Positions 1 to 7,883 of a stretch of DNA of 43,646 bases are shown piece by piece. This stretch comes from Gloeocapsopsis crepidinum LEGE 06123. Lineage in GTDB: Bacteria > Cyanobacteriota > Cyanobacteriia > Cyanobacteriales > Chroococcidiopsidaceae. The notes under the pieces were generated by a model that worked only from the letters and a program-made list of their open reading frames with translations, made no database searches and was not told where the DNA came from. How positions within the stretch are numbered: the stretch's first letter is position 1; each line of letters begins with the position of its first letter. Position numbers and translations under genes: made by a program. The stretch lies in assembly GCF_015207655.1 (NCBI RefSeq), contig NZ_JADEWN010000054.1:1-43646 (forward strand), written 5' to 3'.

Positions 1-51
1 CAGTAATTCCCATTGTTCATCTGTGAGATCGGTACGATATGATTGACCCAT
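1..51 (-). mobile_element. N-terminus of IS5-type transposase (cut by window edge)
   Basis: Read on the minus strand from the ATG at 51, the 17 codons give MGQSYRTDLTDEQWELL. This resembles the start of the DUF4096-type domain found at the N-terminus of many cyanobacterial IS5-family transposases. The rest lies outside the window, so integrity cannot be judged. The bases just upstream (about 60-125) should hold one end of the element, but with only one end visible the inverted repeat and target duplication cannot be defined. The identification is from motif memory and only 17 residues support it. Confidence 0.6.
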
Positions 52-441
52 GACTCTCGTTCTCTGTCATTTTTTGCTATTGACAGGTTATTGTAACGAG
101 AGCTTTTTTACTTTTCAGACCTCCTCTTAAAATAGAATTTACGTTTAAGCATAGAAACGTGAGGATATGCTTGTTTAGCCAGAAAATAGCTTAGTTAAAG
201 TATTAAGAAGAGATTAATTTTGCGATCGCCTCCTTTAAGCTTCTCTAAATAAACTTAAATTGAGATCATCCTTTTTGGATTTAGTTTCGTATTACCTAAT
301 ACAGACTGAATTAACGAGTATGTTAAGCCGCAGATGTAGAAAATAAACTCCTACTGTGTTCATATTTTCCATCACATTTTCCTAAAAATTTGTATTTTTG
401 CTAGTACAAATTTAGAAACAATTATTTCATCGGTTTTTCCT
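52..441. other. Intergenic region between IS end and DUF3179 gene
   Basis: This is AT-rich non-coding sequence. The left part (about 60-125) is probably the terminal region of the IS5-type element, and one HIP1 octamer (gcgatcgc) lies near 221. I see no RNA gene, no convincing ORF and no strong terminator. The promoter of the DUF3179 gene should lie in the right part. Confidence 0.5.
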
Positions 442-1452
442 ATGGAAAGAATTACAACTGCCATTACTAAAATTTCTATCATTGGCTTATTATTAAGTAC
501 ATTAGTCATTCAAGCTGATGGATTAGATAACTTTAAACTGCGTTACTTCTCTCTTACCAAGCACTTTCATAATCAAAATCAAGAGTTAGATGACCTCCGC
601 AAGCAGAACATTGATCCTACAAAGAATACACGTATTGATTTAACTGAACTTTTAGACGGTGGTCCACCAAAAGATGGTATTCCTAGTATTGATAATCCTC
701 GCTTTGATACTGCCGAAAATACGCCATTTGATCGAGACGAATTAGTTATTGGTGTGGTCATTAATGGTGAAGCCAAAGCCTACCCTTTTGGGATTTTAAA
801 CTGGCACGAAATTGTTAATGATACCGTCGGTGGAACTAACCTTACTGTCTCCTATTGTCCATTGTGTGACACTGCGGTTGTTTTTGAGCGAGGAAACACA
901 ACTTATGGAGTATCTGGTAAGCTCTATCAAAGTTGCTTGATTATGTATGACCGAGCCGATGATACCCTTTACTCTCAACCTTGGGCTATTGGTATTATTG
1001 GTCCGAAAAATAATCGTTCTTTAAACAGATTACCTGGGGTTAAAACAACTTTGGGTGCATGGTTAGCTAAGCATCCTAGCAGCAAAATTCTTTCCACAGT
1101 GACTGGTTACAAACGCGACTACCTGCGATATCCCTATGGTAGTTATTACACGAACAATGAGATTCTTTTTCCCGTTCGCAATCAAAACCAGCGTCAACTG
1201 CATCCCAAAGCAATTATCAACTATGTGTGGGAACCAGATCATCTAACACTAAAAAATCGTTTTTCTGGTGTTAGCCACCAGTTTTCTCATCAAGAACTAG
1301 AGAAAGTTGGTACAAAGGTTGTAGATTTTAATGGTCGCAAAATTAAAGCTATTTGGGATAAAGAATTGAAAACTGTTATTGTAGAAGAAATAGATGGAAA
1401 GCCTATTCCTAGCTCAACAGCTTTTGCTTTTGTTTATCCAGCCTTTTTTTAA
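442..1452 (+). CDS. DUF3179 domain-containing exported protein
   Basis: A protein of 336 aa. Residues about 8-25 are a hydrophobic signal or anchor segment, so the protein is probably exported or membrane-anchored. The DUF3179 family is recognisable from GGPPKDGIP (about 73-81), then YPFGILNWHEIVND (about 114-127), then VSYCPLCDTAVVF (about 136-148) with a CxxC pair at C139/C142, and YSQPW further on. The biochemical role of the family is not established; the CPLC motif could bind a metal or be redox-active (inference). The ATG at 442 is used. The gene stands alone, followed by about 630 bases without an intact gene. The family assignment is firm, the function unknown. Confidence 0.85.
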   Translation: MERITTAITKISIIGLLLSTLVIQADGLDNFKLRYFSLTKHFHNQNQELDDLRKQNIDPTKNTRIDLTELLDGGPPKDGIPSIDNPRFDTAENTPFDRDELVIGVVINGEAKAYPFGILNWHEIVNDTVGGTNLTVSYCPLCDTAVVFERGNTTYGVSGKLYQSCLIMYDRADDTLYSQPWAIGIIGPKNNRSLNRLPGVKTTLGAWLAKHPSSKILSTVTGYKRDYLRYPYGSYYTNNEILFPVRNQNQRQLHPKAIINYVWEPDHLTLKNRFSGVSHQFSHQELEKVGTKVVDFNGRKIKAIWDKELKTVIVEEIDGKPIPSSTAFAFVYPAFF

Positions 1453-2084
1453 AGTACAAGTATAAGTATTACTCTGAAATTGAGTAGATTTAAATGGGGA
1501 ACATAGCTTTTGAATTTGCAAATGACGTAAAAGAAAACTATCAACGTTTACCAAAGCAAAAATCCAAATTTTCTCTAGATGTTAGAAAAAAAGTTGTAGT
1601 TATTCTCGAAACTTTAGGATTAGCTTGGTAGGTTAAAGTTGTTACTAGAAATCCGAATTACACGTATTAATTTGATCCTTTTGCCAGTGTCAAAAAGGCT
1701 TAATTGAAAAAGGAATACTATGTAGAAGATTTGATTCAAAAAGGAGCAATTACTGTTAGTGTTGAAATTAATCATTGCCGTCCTAAATTTCTCAATATTT
1801 CTGAAAAAGAAGAATTTTAGAGAGAAATTGAGCTAAGCAAATAAACTTAAACATCACAATACCGTAGATTAGGTTATTTTTTTATATCCGGTCTACATGA
1901 TTTTTTATTGATCAATGTCAAAGTATTTAGCTTATGTATATTCTTAACAGAAGTTATTTTGGAGTTTCTATCACAAAAACAATTTTATAAGATATCTAAT
2001 TTTTTCGCTATTAGATTATTTGAAATAATAATACCTAATTTAATGAATCTATGAAAGATATTAAAATTCTGCGAGGAATTAGAC
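1453..2084. other. Intergenic region with decayed reading frames
   Basis: AT-rich DNA with no intact gene. It contains the possible gene remnant at 1494-1820 described separately. The right half (about 1860-2070) is very AT-rich and should carry the promoter of the downstream HTH gene. No RNA gene was seen. Confidence 0.5.
1494..1820 (+). pseudogene. Possible decayed small ORF, unknown family
   Basis: From the ATG at 1494 a 45-codon frame runs to a TAG (start MGNIAFEFANDVKENY). Shortly afterwards a second open stretch, ending at the TAG at 1820, encodes a peptide with plausible composition (VEDLIQKGAITVSVEINH, then RPKFLNISEKEEF). The two stretches are broken by several stops within about 130 bases. 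This looks like a gene that has lost its frame. I do not recognise the family. It could equally be chance ORFs in AT-rich DNA, so confidence is low. Confidence 0.25.
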
Positions 2085-2744
2085 ATGACAGATTCCATTC
2101 AAGCATCTCAGCAAGGGTTAAATATTGTCGAGCGAGCAAGACGTAAGAAAGGATGGAATAAACTAGCATACATTTGGTGCGATCGCGCGTCTATTTCTCA
2201 AGCTACACTACGTCGATTTTGGGCAGGTCAAGCAATCCGTAGTGAAAATTTTTTTTCTATTTGTGACGCTGTTGGTGTGAACTGGGAAGAAGTTGCAGAC
2301 CAAAGTATTTTCGAGGAAACATCTTTAGCTTCTATAGAGGAGCAATTACTTCTACCTTACCTTGTAGAAGCAGATGATATCAGTAATAACAAAGTGAAAG
2401 CCAATATATTTTCATCCAGCTATGTCGAGGAAACAACCAGACTCAAGCAAGTTGTCATACGAGAGAATCACCATTTAGTAGCACTGCTTTGTAACAAAAC
2501 TGAAATTGAAGCAAAGCAGACTCAAAATATTGAAAATTTTCTGCCTATACAAGAAATTCTACTTGAAATAATTCAGTTGATTTCAAGCGAACAAAAAACA
2601 AATTTGCCTAATTTCTTAAATAGTAGAATCTTGCAATTAATTAAGCATTTATCCGTTTCATGCTGTTTGCTAATTTTAGATGATAGTTCCACATCAGACA
2701 TGACCAAAAATCTCATCGAGCAACTATTTAGTCATCGTGATTGA
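2085..2744 (+). CDS. Small HTH-domain protein upstream of peptide secretion locus
   Basis: A protein of 219 aa. The ATG at 2085 is preceded by GAGGAA with good spacing (2073-2078). Residues about 13-75 (LNIVERARRKKGWNKLAY, ATLRRFWAGQAI, FFSICDAVGVNWEEV) match a compact HTH-like N-terminal domain that I know from many large cyanobacterial NB-ARC, WD40 and AAA-like proteins. Here it is followed only by about 140 residues with no recognised domain and no membrane segment. By position, ahead of two bacteriocin-like precursors and in the same orientation, it may regulate the locus, but this is inference. In the larger proteins the domain may mediate protein contacts rather than DNA binding. Confidence 0.6.
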   Translation: MTDSIQASQQGLNIVERARRKKGWNKLAYIWCDRASISQATLRRFWAGQAIRSENFFSICDAVGVNWEEVADQSIFEETSLASIEEQLLLPYLVEADDISNNKVKANIFSSSYVEETTRLKQVVIRENHHLVALLCNKTEIEAKQTQNIENFLPIQEILLEIIQLISSEQKTNLPNFLNSRILQLIKHLSVSCCLLILDDSSTSDMTKNLIEQLFSHRD

Positions 2745-3268
2745 CTTTTCCAAATCTATTTAAGTCACTTTTTTTTCTTGAGATAAACGCCTTGGAATAT
2801 TAGAGAATTGAAAAAAGTAAAAACACGTAGAGCATTTAACATTTACTAAAGAAAAGTAGCCTAAGGGGGATGATAAAGCCATGTTGTTGCACTTCCATTT
2901 CGTTACAGGCTTAGGCTTAGGATATACCAATTTTAAAAGATCCCCTTACAGGTGAGACAATATTCATGCTTTGACCAATCTTTTCTATATAGTTTTGTAC
3001 TCAACTGAGCAAAACTGAGCAAAAACTGAGCATTTAGAAACTTATATTTCTCGTTAATATACAAATAAGCAGAAACGCATTGAACATTGTGTGATTTTAT
3101 AGAAAGTCAGTCATAATTCATGAGCTATTGATAATAAACAGTTCATGAGTTAATGAAATAGATATATTTAAAATACATCTGTTCTGGCAAGAAAAATAAA
3201 AGTATGCAATCTGTTTAATGCACAATGCTTAAAAAACGATAAAAGCTAGTTTCAAGAGGTATAAAATT
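2745..3268. other. Long leader/promoter region before first precursor gene
   Basis: 524 bases without an ORF. It holds several repeats: an 8-base inverted repeat agcctaag (about 2868) with cttaggct (about 2920), three direct copies of actgagca at 3004-3032, and two copies of ttcatgag 25 bases apart (3117-3124 and 3142-3149). The region probably carries the promoter and regulatory sites of the precursor gene. No RNA gene was recognised. Confidence 0.45.
3004..3032. repeat. Three phased direct repeats actgagca
   Basis: Perfect copies of actgagca lie at 3004-3011, 3014-3021 and 3025-3032. The start-to-start distances are 10 and 11 bases, one helical turn, so all copies would face the same side of the DNA. 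Spacing like this suits a multimeric regulator. They are about 240 bases upstream of the first precursor ATG. Confidence 0.5.
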
Positions 3269-3502
3269 ATGTCAGAACTAAACATTCACTCCAAGTTATT
3301 GACTAATCTAAGCGAAGAGCAACAAGAAGCTCTTTCTGGCGGTATCAGTCTTCAAGATTTAGTTTCTTCTGCCTTCAGTCAAGAGGCGTTAGTACTTGGT
3401 AGTACAGCGAAAACTGGTAGAAATGGTAGTGATGTAACACAGGTTCTAGCAGCTGAAGATATTGTCACTGAGGCGCTTAAAGATGTCAATTTGAACATAT
3501 AA
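3269..3502 (+). CDS. Double-glycine bacteriocin-like peptide precursor 1
   Basis: A 77-aa protein with an AAGAGG ribosome site (3254-3259) nine bases before the ATG. The leader has the pattern of peptides processed by C39 exporters: LTNLSEEQQEALSGG, with glycines 24-25 as the predicted cleavage site. This would leave a 52-residue core starting ISLQDLVSSAFS. The core has no cysteine and is rich in Ser, Asp and Glu with one RNGSDVTQV stretch. It resembles the small cyanobacterial peptides that databases name CTB-family bacteriocins (from memory). No modification enzyme is encoded nearby, so the core is likely secreted unmodified. Its target and activity are unknown. Precursor 2 downstream is a paralogue. 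Confidence 0.75.
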   Translation: MSELNIHSKLLTNLSEEQQEALSGGISLQDLVSSAFSQEALVLGSTAKTGRNGSDVTQVLAAEDIVTEALKDVNLNI

Positions 3503-3513
3503 TTCGCTATTCT

Positions 3514-3544
3514 AACTAGGCAAAATTAACGTAATTGCTTAGTT
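3514..3544 (+). terminator. Hairpin after precursor 1
   Basis: The arms aactaggcaa (3514-3523) and ttgcttagtt (3535-3544) pair over 10 positions with one G-U. No T-run follows, so it may stabilise the mRNA 3' end rather than be a classical terminator. Confidence 0.4.
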
Positions 3545-3671
3545 AAGATCCAGCAGTTAGTATTCACTTTGAGAAGGTAACACAAAAGATAGTTCATGCC
3601 AGTTTTATTACAACTGGTAAAGTCGGAAGTTAAAGCAAATTGAGTTTTGCGAATCAAATAAGGCTGATTAT

Positions 3672-3700
3672 TAGTCACGAGTTTTATTTACTCGTGACTA
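3672..3700 (+). terminator. Perfect 11-bp hairpin between precursor genes
   Basis: The arms tagtcacgagt (3672-3682) and actcgtgacta (3690-3700) are perfectly complementary around a 7-base loop. There is no following T-run. It lies about 110 bases before precursor 2. It could be a partial terminator, an RNA-processing signal or a protein-binding palindrome. Confidence 0.45.
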
Positions 3701-3807
3701 TACAGACAACACTATATCTGTAAGAAAAGCTCAAGTAAAAGGTTGCAAAATAACAATGAGTTTTAGCTGAACATTAACACCTTTAATTACAAGTTTGAGG
3801 TAAAACT

Positions 3808-4041
3808 ATGTCTGATTCCATCATGCAATCCCAGTTTATTATAGAGTTGACTAATGATCAACAAGAATCTCTTGCTGGCGGTATTAGCCTTCGAGATATC
3901 GTCTCCTCTACCTTTTCTGAAGAAACACTATTATTTACAACACGCTCATCTTCCAATAGAAATGGTAGCGAGATAACGCAAGTAGTTGGAGCTAGTGATA
4001 TTTTCACTGGTGCTGGTCAAAACCTCAATTTGACTCTCTAA
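3808..4041 (+). CDS. Double-glycine bacteriocin-like peptide precursor 2
   Basis: 77 aa, the same length as precursor 1, with GAGG seven bases before the ATG. The leader IIELTNDQQESLAGG places the GG at residues 24-25, giving a 52-residue core starting ISLRDIVSSTFS. Aligned without gaps, the two cores share ISLxDxVSSxFSxExL, then RNGSxxTQV, then DIxT, and end NLxx. The duplication is therefore old and the pattern is probably under selection. There are no cysteines. Two related peptides of equal length could act as a two-peptide bacteriocin or as allelic variants (inference). The exporter genes follow after a strong hairpin. Confidence 0.75.
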   Translation: MSDSIMQSQFIIELTNDQQESLAGGISLRDIVSSTFSEETLLFTTRSSSNRNGSEITQVVGASDIFTGAGQNLNLTL

Positions 4042-4055
4042 TCTTCTAATAAGAT

Positions 4056-4084
4056 TGGGTAATTAATCTAAGATTAATTACCCA
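4056..4084 (+). terminator. Strong hairpin between precursor 2 and exporter genes
   Basis: The arms tgggtaattaatct (4056-4069) and agattaattaccca (4071-4084) are perfectly complementary around a minimal loop. A T-rich but interrupted stretch follows. Placed between the precursor and the hlyD-like gene, it would act as an attenuator, giving more precursor than exporter mRNA. Confidence 0.55.
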
Positions 4085-4160
4085 GTTTAGTAAGATGTCA
4101 TAAAAATTAATTGTGTTTATTAGTTTTTAGTTCTTTGATAAGTTTCTAGGTTTAATAACT

Positions 4161-5624
4161 ATGCTAGGTAATCCCACTCCAGAACAACTTCCTACTATCA
4201 GTAGCAATGAATTTCTTCCTCGGATTAATCCTTGGGCAATTACTGGTGGGGGATTCATAGTTGTGATTCTTGGTGGTGGAGTTATCCTTGCATCTGTGCT
4301 GGAGTACAATGTTGCTGTCAAAGCACCTGGGGCTATTCGTCCGGCGGGAGAACTGCGTTTAGTTGAAGCTGCATTTGAGGGGACGGTGGAGCAAATTGCA
4401 GTAGAAGAAAATCAAGTGGTCAAACGTGGAGATACCATAGTTAGAATTGATGACTCGCGTCTGCAAACTCAGAAAAGTCAATTACAAAGCAGGATTAGGC
4501 AAATTCAATTACAACTGAGTAAATTTTATACTCAGATTGAAGAACTCCAGGCACAAGTAGAAGCACAAACTCGCTTAATAAACCGCAATATTGTAGCTGC
4601 ACAAGCCGAATTAAGAGGTGTCGAACGCAACTATCAAGACCAAACAACTAAGGTACAAGCTGATCTCGCAGAAGCACAAGCCAGCTTGGAGTTAGCTAGA
4701 GTGCAGCTAGAACGATTACAGCAGGAAAAAGTTTTGACAGCAACTGTGGAAGAAGCACAAGCTGCTTTACAGGTAGCTAGAGTGCAACGGGATAGATTGT
4801 TGCAGGTACTACAATCAGGAGCAATTTCTCGCAATCTATTTGAAGAAAGAGAACAAGCAGTAAAATCTGCTCAAGCAAAACTCGAACAAGCAAAAGCTAG
4901 TACTGCGAATCTCTTGGAAGAAAAACAGCAAGATTTAAGACTCGCCCAACTAAAATTAACAAGGTATAAAACAGCAATTAATCCGAGTGATGCACCTATT
5001 GTTATAGCAACTGAAAGAATCAAGCAGGAAAGGGCGAAGGGAGAAGCTACTTTAGCTGCTTTAAATAAAGAACTCCAAGTTCTACTGCAACAACAACTTG
5101 AACTGCAAACACAACTCAAACATTCTCAAAAAGAATTACAGCAGCTAGAACACGATCTGACTCGAAGTTTAGTCCGCGCCCCTATTTCAGGAACAGTTCT
5201 AAAACTCAATCTTCGCAACTCAGAACAGGTTGTGCAACCTGGAGAAGCGATCGCTTATATTGCTCCAGTTAACGCACCTTTGCTAATTAAAGCCCAAGTC
5301 CCAATTCCAGATATTGACAAAGTAAAAACAGGACAGAAAGTTCAAATGCAAGTGTCAGCTTGCCCTTATCCTGACTATGGCACTCTCAACGGTGTAGTGA
5401 AAACGATAGCACCAGATATTTTGCCAGTGGCAAGTAATCAAGCCAACAGCCCTTCTTTACCTATATACGAAGTTAGCATCGAACCGCAGACTTTGGTGAT
5501 GGAAAACGGTTCTTCTAGATGTCAATTACAACCAGGAATGAATGGAAACGCGAGCATTATTTCTCGTAAAGAGACAATAATGAAGTTTATTTTCCGTAAA
5601 GCTCGGTTTATATCAAATATTTAG
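4161..5624 (+). CDS. HlyD-family periplasmic adaptor of peptide exporter
   Basis: A 487-aa membrane-fusion protein. A short cytoplasmic N-terminus is followed by one membrane segment (about residues 28-47, rich in Gly, Ile and Val). Next come the first half of a lipoyl-like domain (VKAPGAIRPAGELRLVEA), a long alpha-helical hairpin rich in Gln, Glu and Leu (about 95-335), the second lipoyl half (VRAPISGTVLKL, VVQPGEAIAYI) and a beta-barrel to the end. Such proteins link an inner-membrane ABC exporter to a TolC-like channel; no channel gene is nearby. The gene ends 34 bases before the C39 exporter gene, so the two are probably cotranscribed. The start ATG has only a weak ribosome site (TAGG). 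Confidence 0.88.
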   Translation: MLGNPTPEQLPTISSNEFLPRINPWAITGGGFIVVILGGGVILASVLEYNVAVKAPGAIRPAGELRLVEAAFEGTVEQIAVEENQVVKRGDTIVRIDDSRLQTQKSQLQSRIRQIQLQLSKFYTQIEELQAQVEAQTRLINRNIVAAQAELRGVERNYQDQTTKVQADLAEAQASLELARVQLERLQQEKVLTATVEEAQAALQVARVQRDRLLQVLQSGAISRNLFEEREQAVKSAQAKLEQAKASTANLLEEKQQDLRLAQLKLTRYKTAINPSDAPIVIATERIKQERAKGEATLAALNKELQVLLQQQLELQTQLKHSQKELQQLEHDLTRSLVRAPISGTVLKLNLRNSEQVVQPGEAIAYIAPVNAPLLIKAQVPIPDIDKVKTGQKVQMQVSACPYPDYGTLNGVVKTIAPDILPVASNQANSPSLPIYEVSIEPQTLVMENGSSRCQLQPGMNGNASIISRKETIMKFIFRKARFISNI

Positions 5625-5658
5625 TACAAAAACCGAGTTTTTCACTTTCTTTCCAAGA

Positions 5659-7866
5659 ATGTTAATTTCCGTGCTGCAATCAAGCACAAAGCTTATGTCT
5701 CTACCACAATTTCGCCGTAATAGTTATCAGTGTGTTTTGCAGTCAAGCGAAGAAGACTGTGGAGCCGCCTGCTTAGCTTCAGTTTGCAAGTATCATGGAC
5801 GCTTTTTGAGCATGATTCGCAGTCGAGAAGCCGTAGGGACTGGACAACTAGGAACAACAATGTTGGGTCTAAGACGAGGATTTGAACATCTGGGCTTTAA
5901 GACACGCGCTGTTAAAGCTTCTTTAGAAATATTAGACCATATCAAAAAAATTCCTTTGCCTAGTGTCATTCATTGGCAAGGTTATCACTGGGTTGTTTTA
6001 TATGGCAAGCATGGTAAAAACTACATTATTGGCGACCCTGCTGTGGGCATTCGTTATCTCAAGCGTAAAGAGATAGCGGCTGCTTGGGATGGGATTATGC
6101 TTGTGCTAGAAATAAATCCAGAGACTTTCTTTCAGCAAGAAAAAGTTGAGAAAGAAGAAGGATTCAATCGCTTTTTACACCGTATTTTACCCTATCGCAA
6201 TTTAATTTTTGGGGTTTTAGTAGTTAATATCGTTTTAGGTGTACTTTCTCTAGCTAGCCCTTTTTTATTGCAAATACTCACTGATGATGTATTAGTTCGA
6301 CAAGACACCGAATTGTTGGGCGTTGTGGTCATTGGAGTAGTAATGATGACCTTATTTAGTAGTAGTTTGCAATTGTTGCAAGCAACTATGATTTCTCAAT
6401 TTAGCCAAAGGTTGCAATTAGGATTAGTTTTAGAATTTGGGCACAAGATTTTACATCTTCCTCTCAATTTTTATGAAACTCGTCGCAGTGGTGAAATTGC
6501 CAGCCGACTGCGAGATATTAATGAAATTAATCAGTTACTTTCTCAAGTCGTAGCACTTCTGCCTAGCCAATTATTTGTAGCTCTAATTTCTTTTTGTTTG
6601 ATGTTGCTTTATAGCTGGAAACTTACTTTGGCAGTGATTTTAATTGGCGTATTGATGGCTGGATTAACGTTTCCTTTACTACCAATACTACGACGTGCTA
6701 TCCGCAATCTTCTAGTTTTAGCATCAGAAAATCAAGGTGTTTTAGTAGAAACATTTAAAGGTGCATTAGTGGTTAAAGCTACGAGTGCTGCTCCTCAGTT
6801 ATGGGAGGAATTTCAAGTTCGTTTTGGTCGGCTTGCTAATATCACCTTTAAGACTACTCAAATCAGTATTATCAACGGTACTTTAGCTCAATTTGTTCAC
6901 CAGATTGGTAGTATCTCTTTACTAGGATTTGGCAGTTTATTAGTTATTGCTCAAGAATTGAGCATTGGTCAACTACTAGCATTTAATGTTATGCAGGCTA
7001 ATATCCTAGCATTAATCAACTCGTTGATTAGCTTAGTAGATGAATATTTTCGTTCCCAAACAGCAGTTAAGCGGATATTGGAAATAACTGACGCTACGCC
7101 AGAAGAAAGCTTTAGTATACAAAAACCTTTTGTTCAAATTCCAGGTGATGCCAACATTGTTTGTAAAGATATTAACTTTCACCATGCTGGTAGAGTTGAT
7201 TTAATGGAGAACTTTTCTCTGAGTATCCCAGGTGGATGCGCGATCGCACTTATTGGTCAATCTGGCTGTGGTAAAAGTACCTTAGCAAAATTGATAGCTG
7301 GTTTATATCAACCCCAGTCCGGTAATATCCGCATTGGCTATTACAACCAGGAAGATTTATGTCTCGATTGTCTTCGACAACAAGTGGTTTATGTACCTCA
7401 AGAACCACATTTTTGGAGCCGAAGCATTGTAGAGAACTTTCATTTAGGCACACCTTATATATCTTTTGAACAAATTGTCAAGGCTTGCCAAATTACTGAT
7501 GCAGACGAATTTATCAGTCAATTACCAAATAAATATCAAACGGTTTTAGGAGAATTTGGTGCTAATATTTCTGGTGGTCAAAGACAAAGACTAGCGATCG
7601 CCAGGGGAATTGTCACAGATCCGCCCATTCTCATCTTGGATGAATCTACGGCTGGACTTGATCCAGTTAGCGAATCTCATGTATTAGAGCGACTATTAGA
7701 GTTTCGTAAAGGTAAAACTACCATACTAATTACTCACCGCCCCAGCGTTATTGAGCGCTCTGATTGGATTGTACTTTTAGATAAAGGTCAAGTAAAAATA
7801 CAAGGTTCTTTAGAAAGTTTGCGCAATCAGCACGGAGAACATTTAAAGTTTTTTTCTTTTTGTTAA
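5659..7866 (+). CDS. Peptidase C39-containing ABC exporter (PCAT)
   Basis: A 735-aa protein. The N-terminal C39 peptidase domain (about 22-150) has the catalytic cysteine in EEDCGAAC (C34), the histidine in YHWVVLY (H110) and the aspartate in IGDPAVG (D126), so it should cleave leaders after GG. A six-helix membrane domain follows (about 175-460). The ATPase domain has Walker A GQSGCGKST (about 532-540), signature SGGQRQR (about 637) and Walker B ILILDES (about 657). It would process and export the three precursors of the locus. No ribosome site precedes the ATG at 5659; an in-frame ATG at 5695 would still keep the catalytic cysteine. All motifs are intact. Confidence 0.92.
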   Translation: MLISVLQSSTKLMSLPQFRRNSYQCVLQSSEEDCGAACLASVCKYHGRFLSMIRSREAVGTGQLGTTMLGLRRGFEHLGFKTRAVKASLEILDHIKKIPLPSVIHWQGYHWVVLYGKHGKNYIIGDPAVGIRYLKRKEIAAAWDGIMLVLEINPETFFQQEKVEKEEGFNRFLHRILPYRNLIFGVLVVNIVLGVLSLASPFLLQILTDDVLVRQDTELLGVVVIGVVMMTLFSSSLQLLQATMISQFSQRLQLGLVLEFGHKILHLPLNFYETRRSGEIASRLRDINEINQLLSQVVALLPSQLFVALISFCLMLLYSWKLTLAVILIGVLMAGLTFPLLPILRRAIRNLLVLASENQGVLVETFKGALVVKATSAAPQLWEEFQVRFGRLANITFKTTQISIINGTLAQFVHQIGSISLLGFGSLLVIAQELSIGQLLAFNVMQANILALINSLISLVDEYFRSQTAVKRILEITDATPEESFSIQKPFVQIPGDANIVCKDINFHHAGRVDLMENFSLSIPGGCAIALIGQSGCGKSTLAKLIAGLYQPQSGNIRIGYYNQEDLCLDCLRQQVVYVPQEPHFWSRSIVENFHLGTPYISFEQIVKACQITDADEFISQLPNKYQTVLGEFGANISGGQRQRLAIARGIVTDPPILILDESTAGLDPVSESHVLERLLEFRKGKTTILITHRPSVIERSDWIVLLDKGQVKIQGSLESLRNQHGEHLKFFSFC

Positions 7867-7883
7867 AAGTAGCAGGTATTATT

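Larger units (their letters stand above)
3503..3807. other. Spacer between the two precursor genes
   Basis: 305 bases with no ORF. It carries two hairpins (3514-3544 and 3672-3700), described separately. The second half (3701-3800) should hold the ribosome site, GAGG at 3797-3800, and possibly a separate promoter for precursor 2. Confidence 0.45.

Noticed and set aside
3269-4041. Lanthipeptide, microviridin or cyanobactin precursors
   Set aside because: The cores have no cysteine, no microviridin-type TxKxPSD motif and no modification enzyme gene is present.
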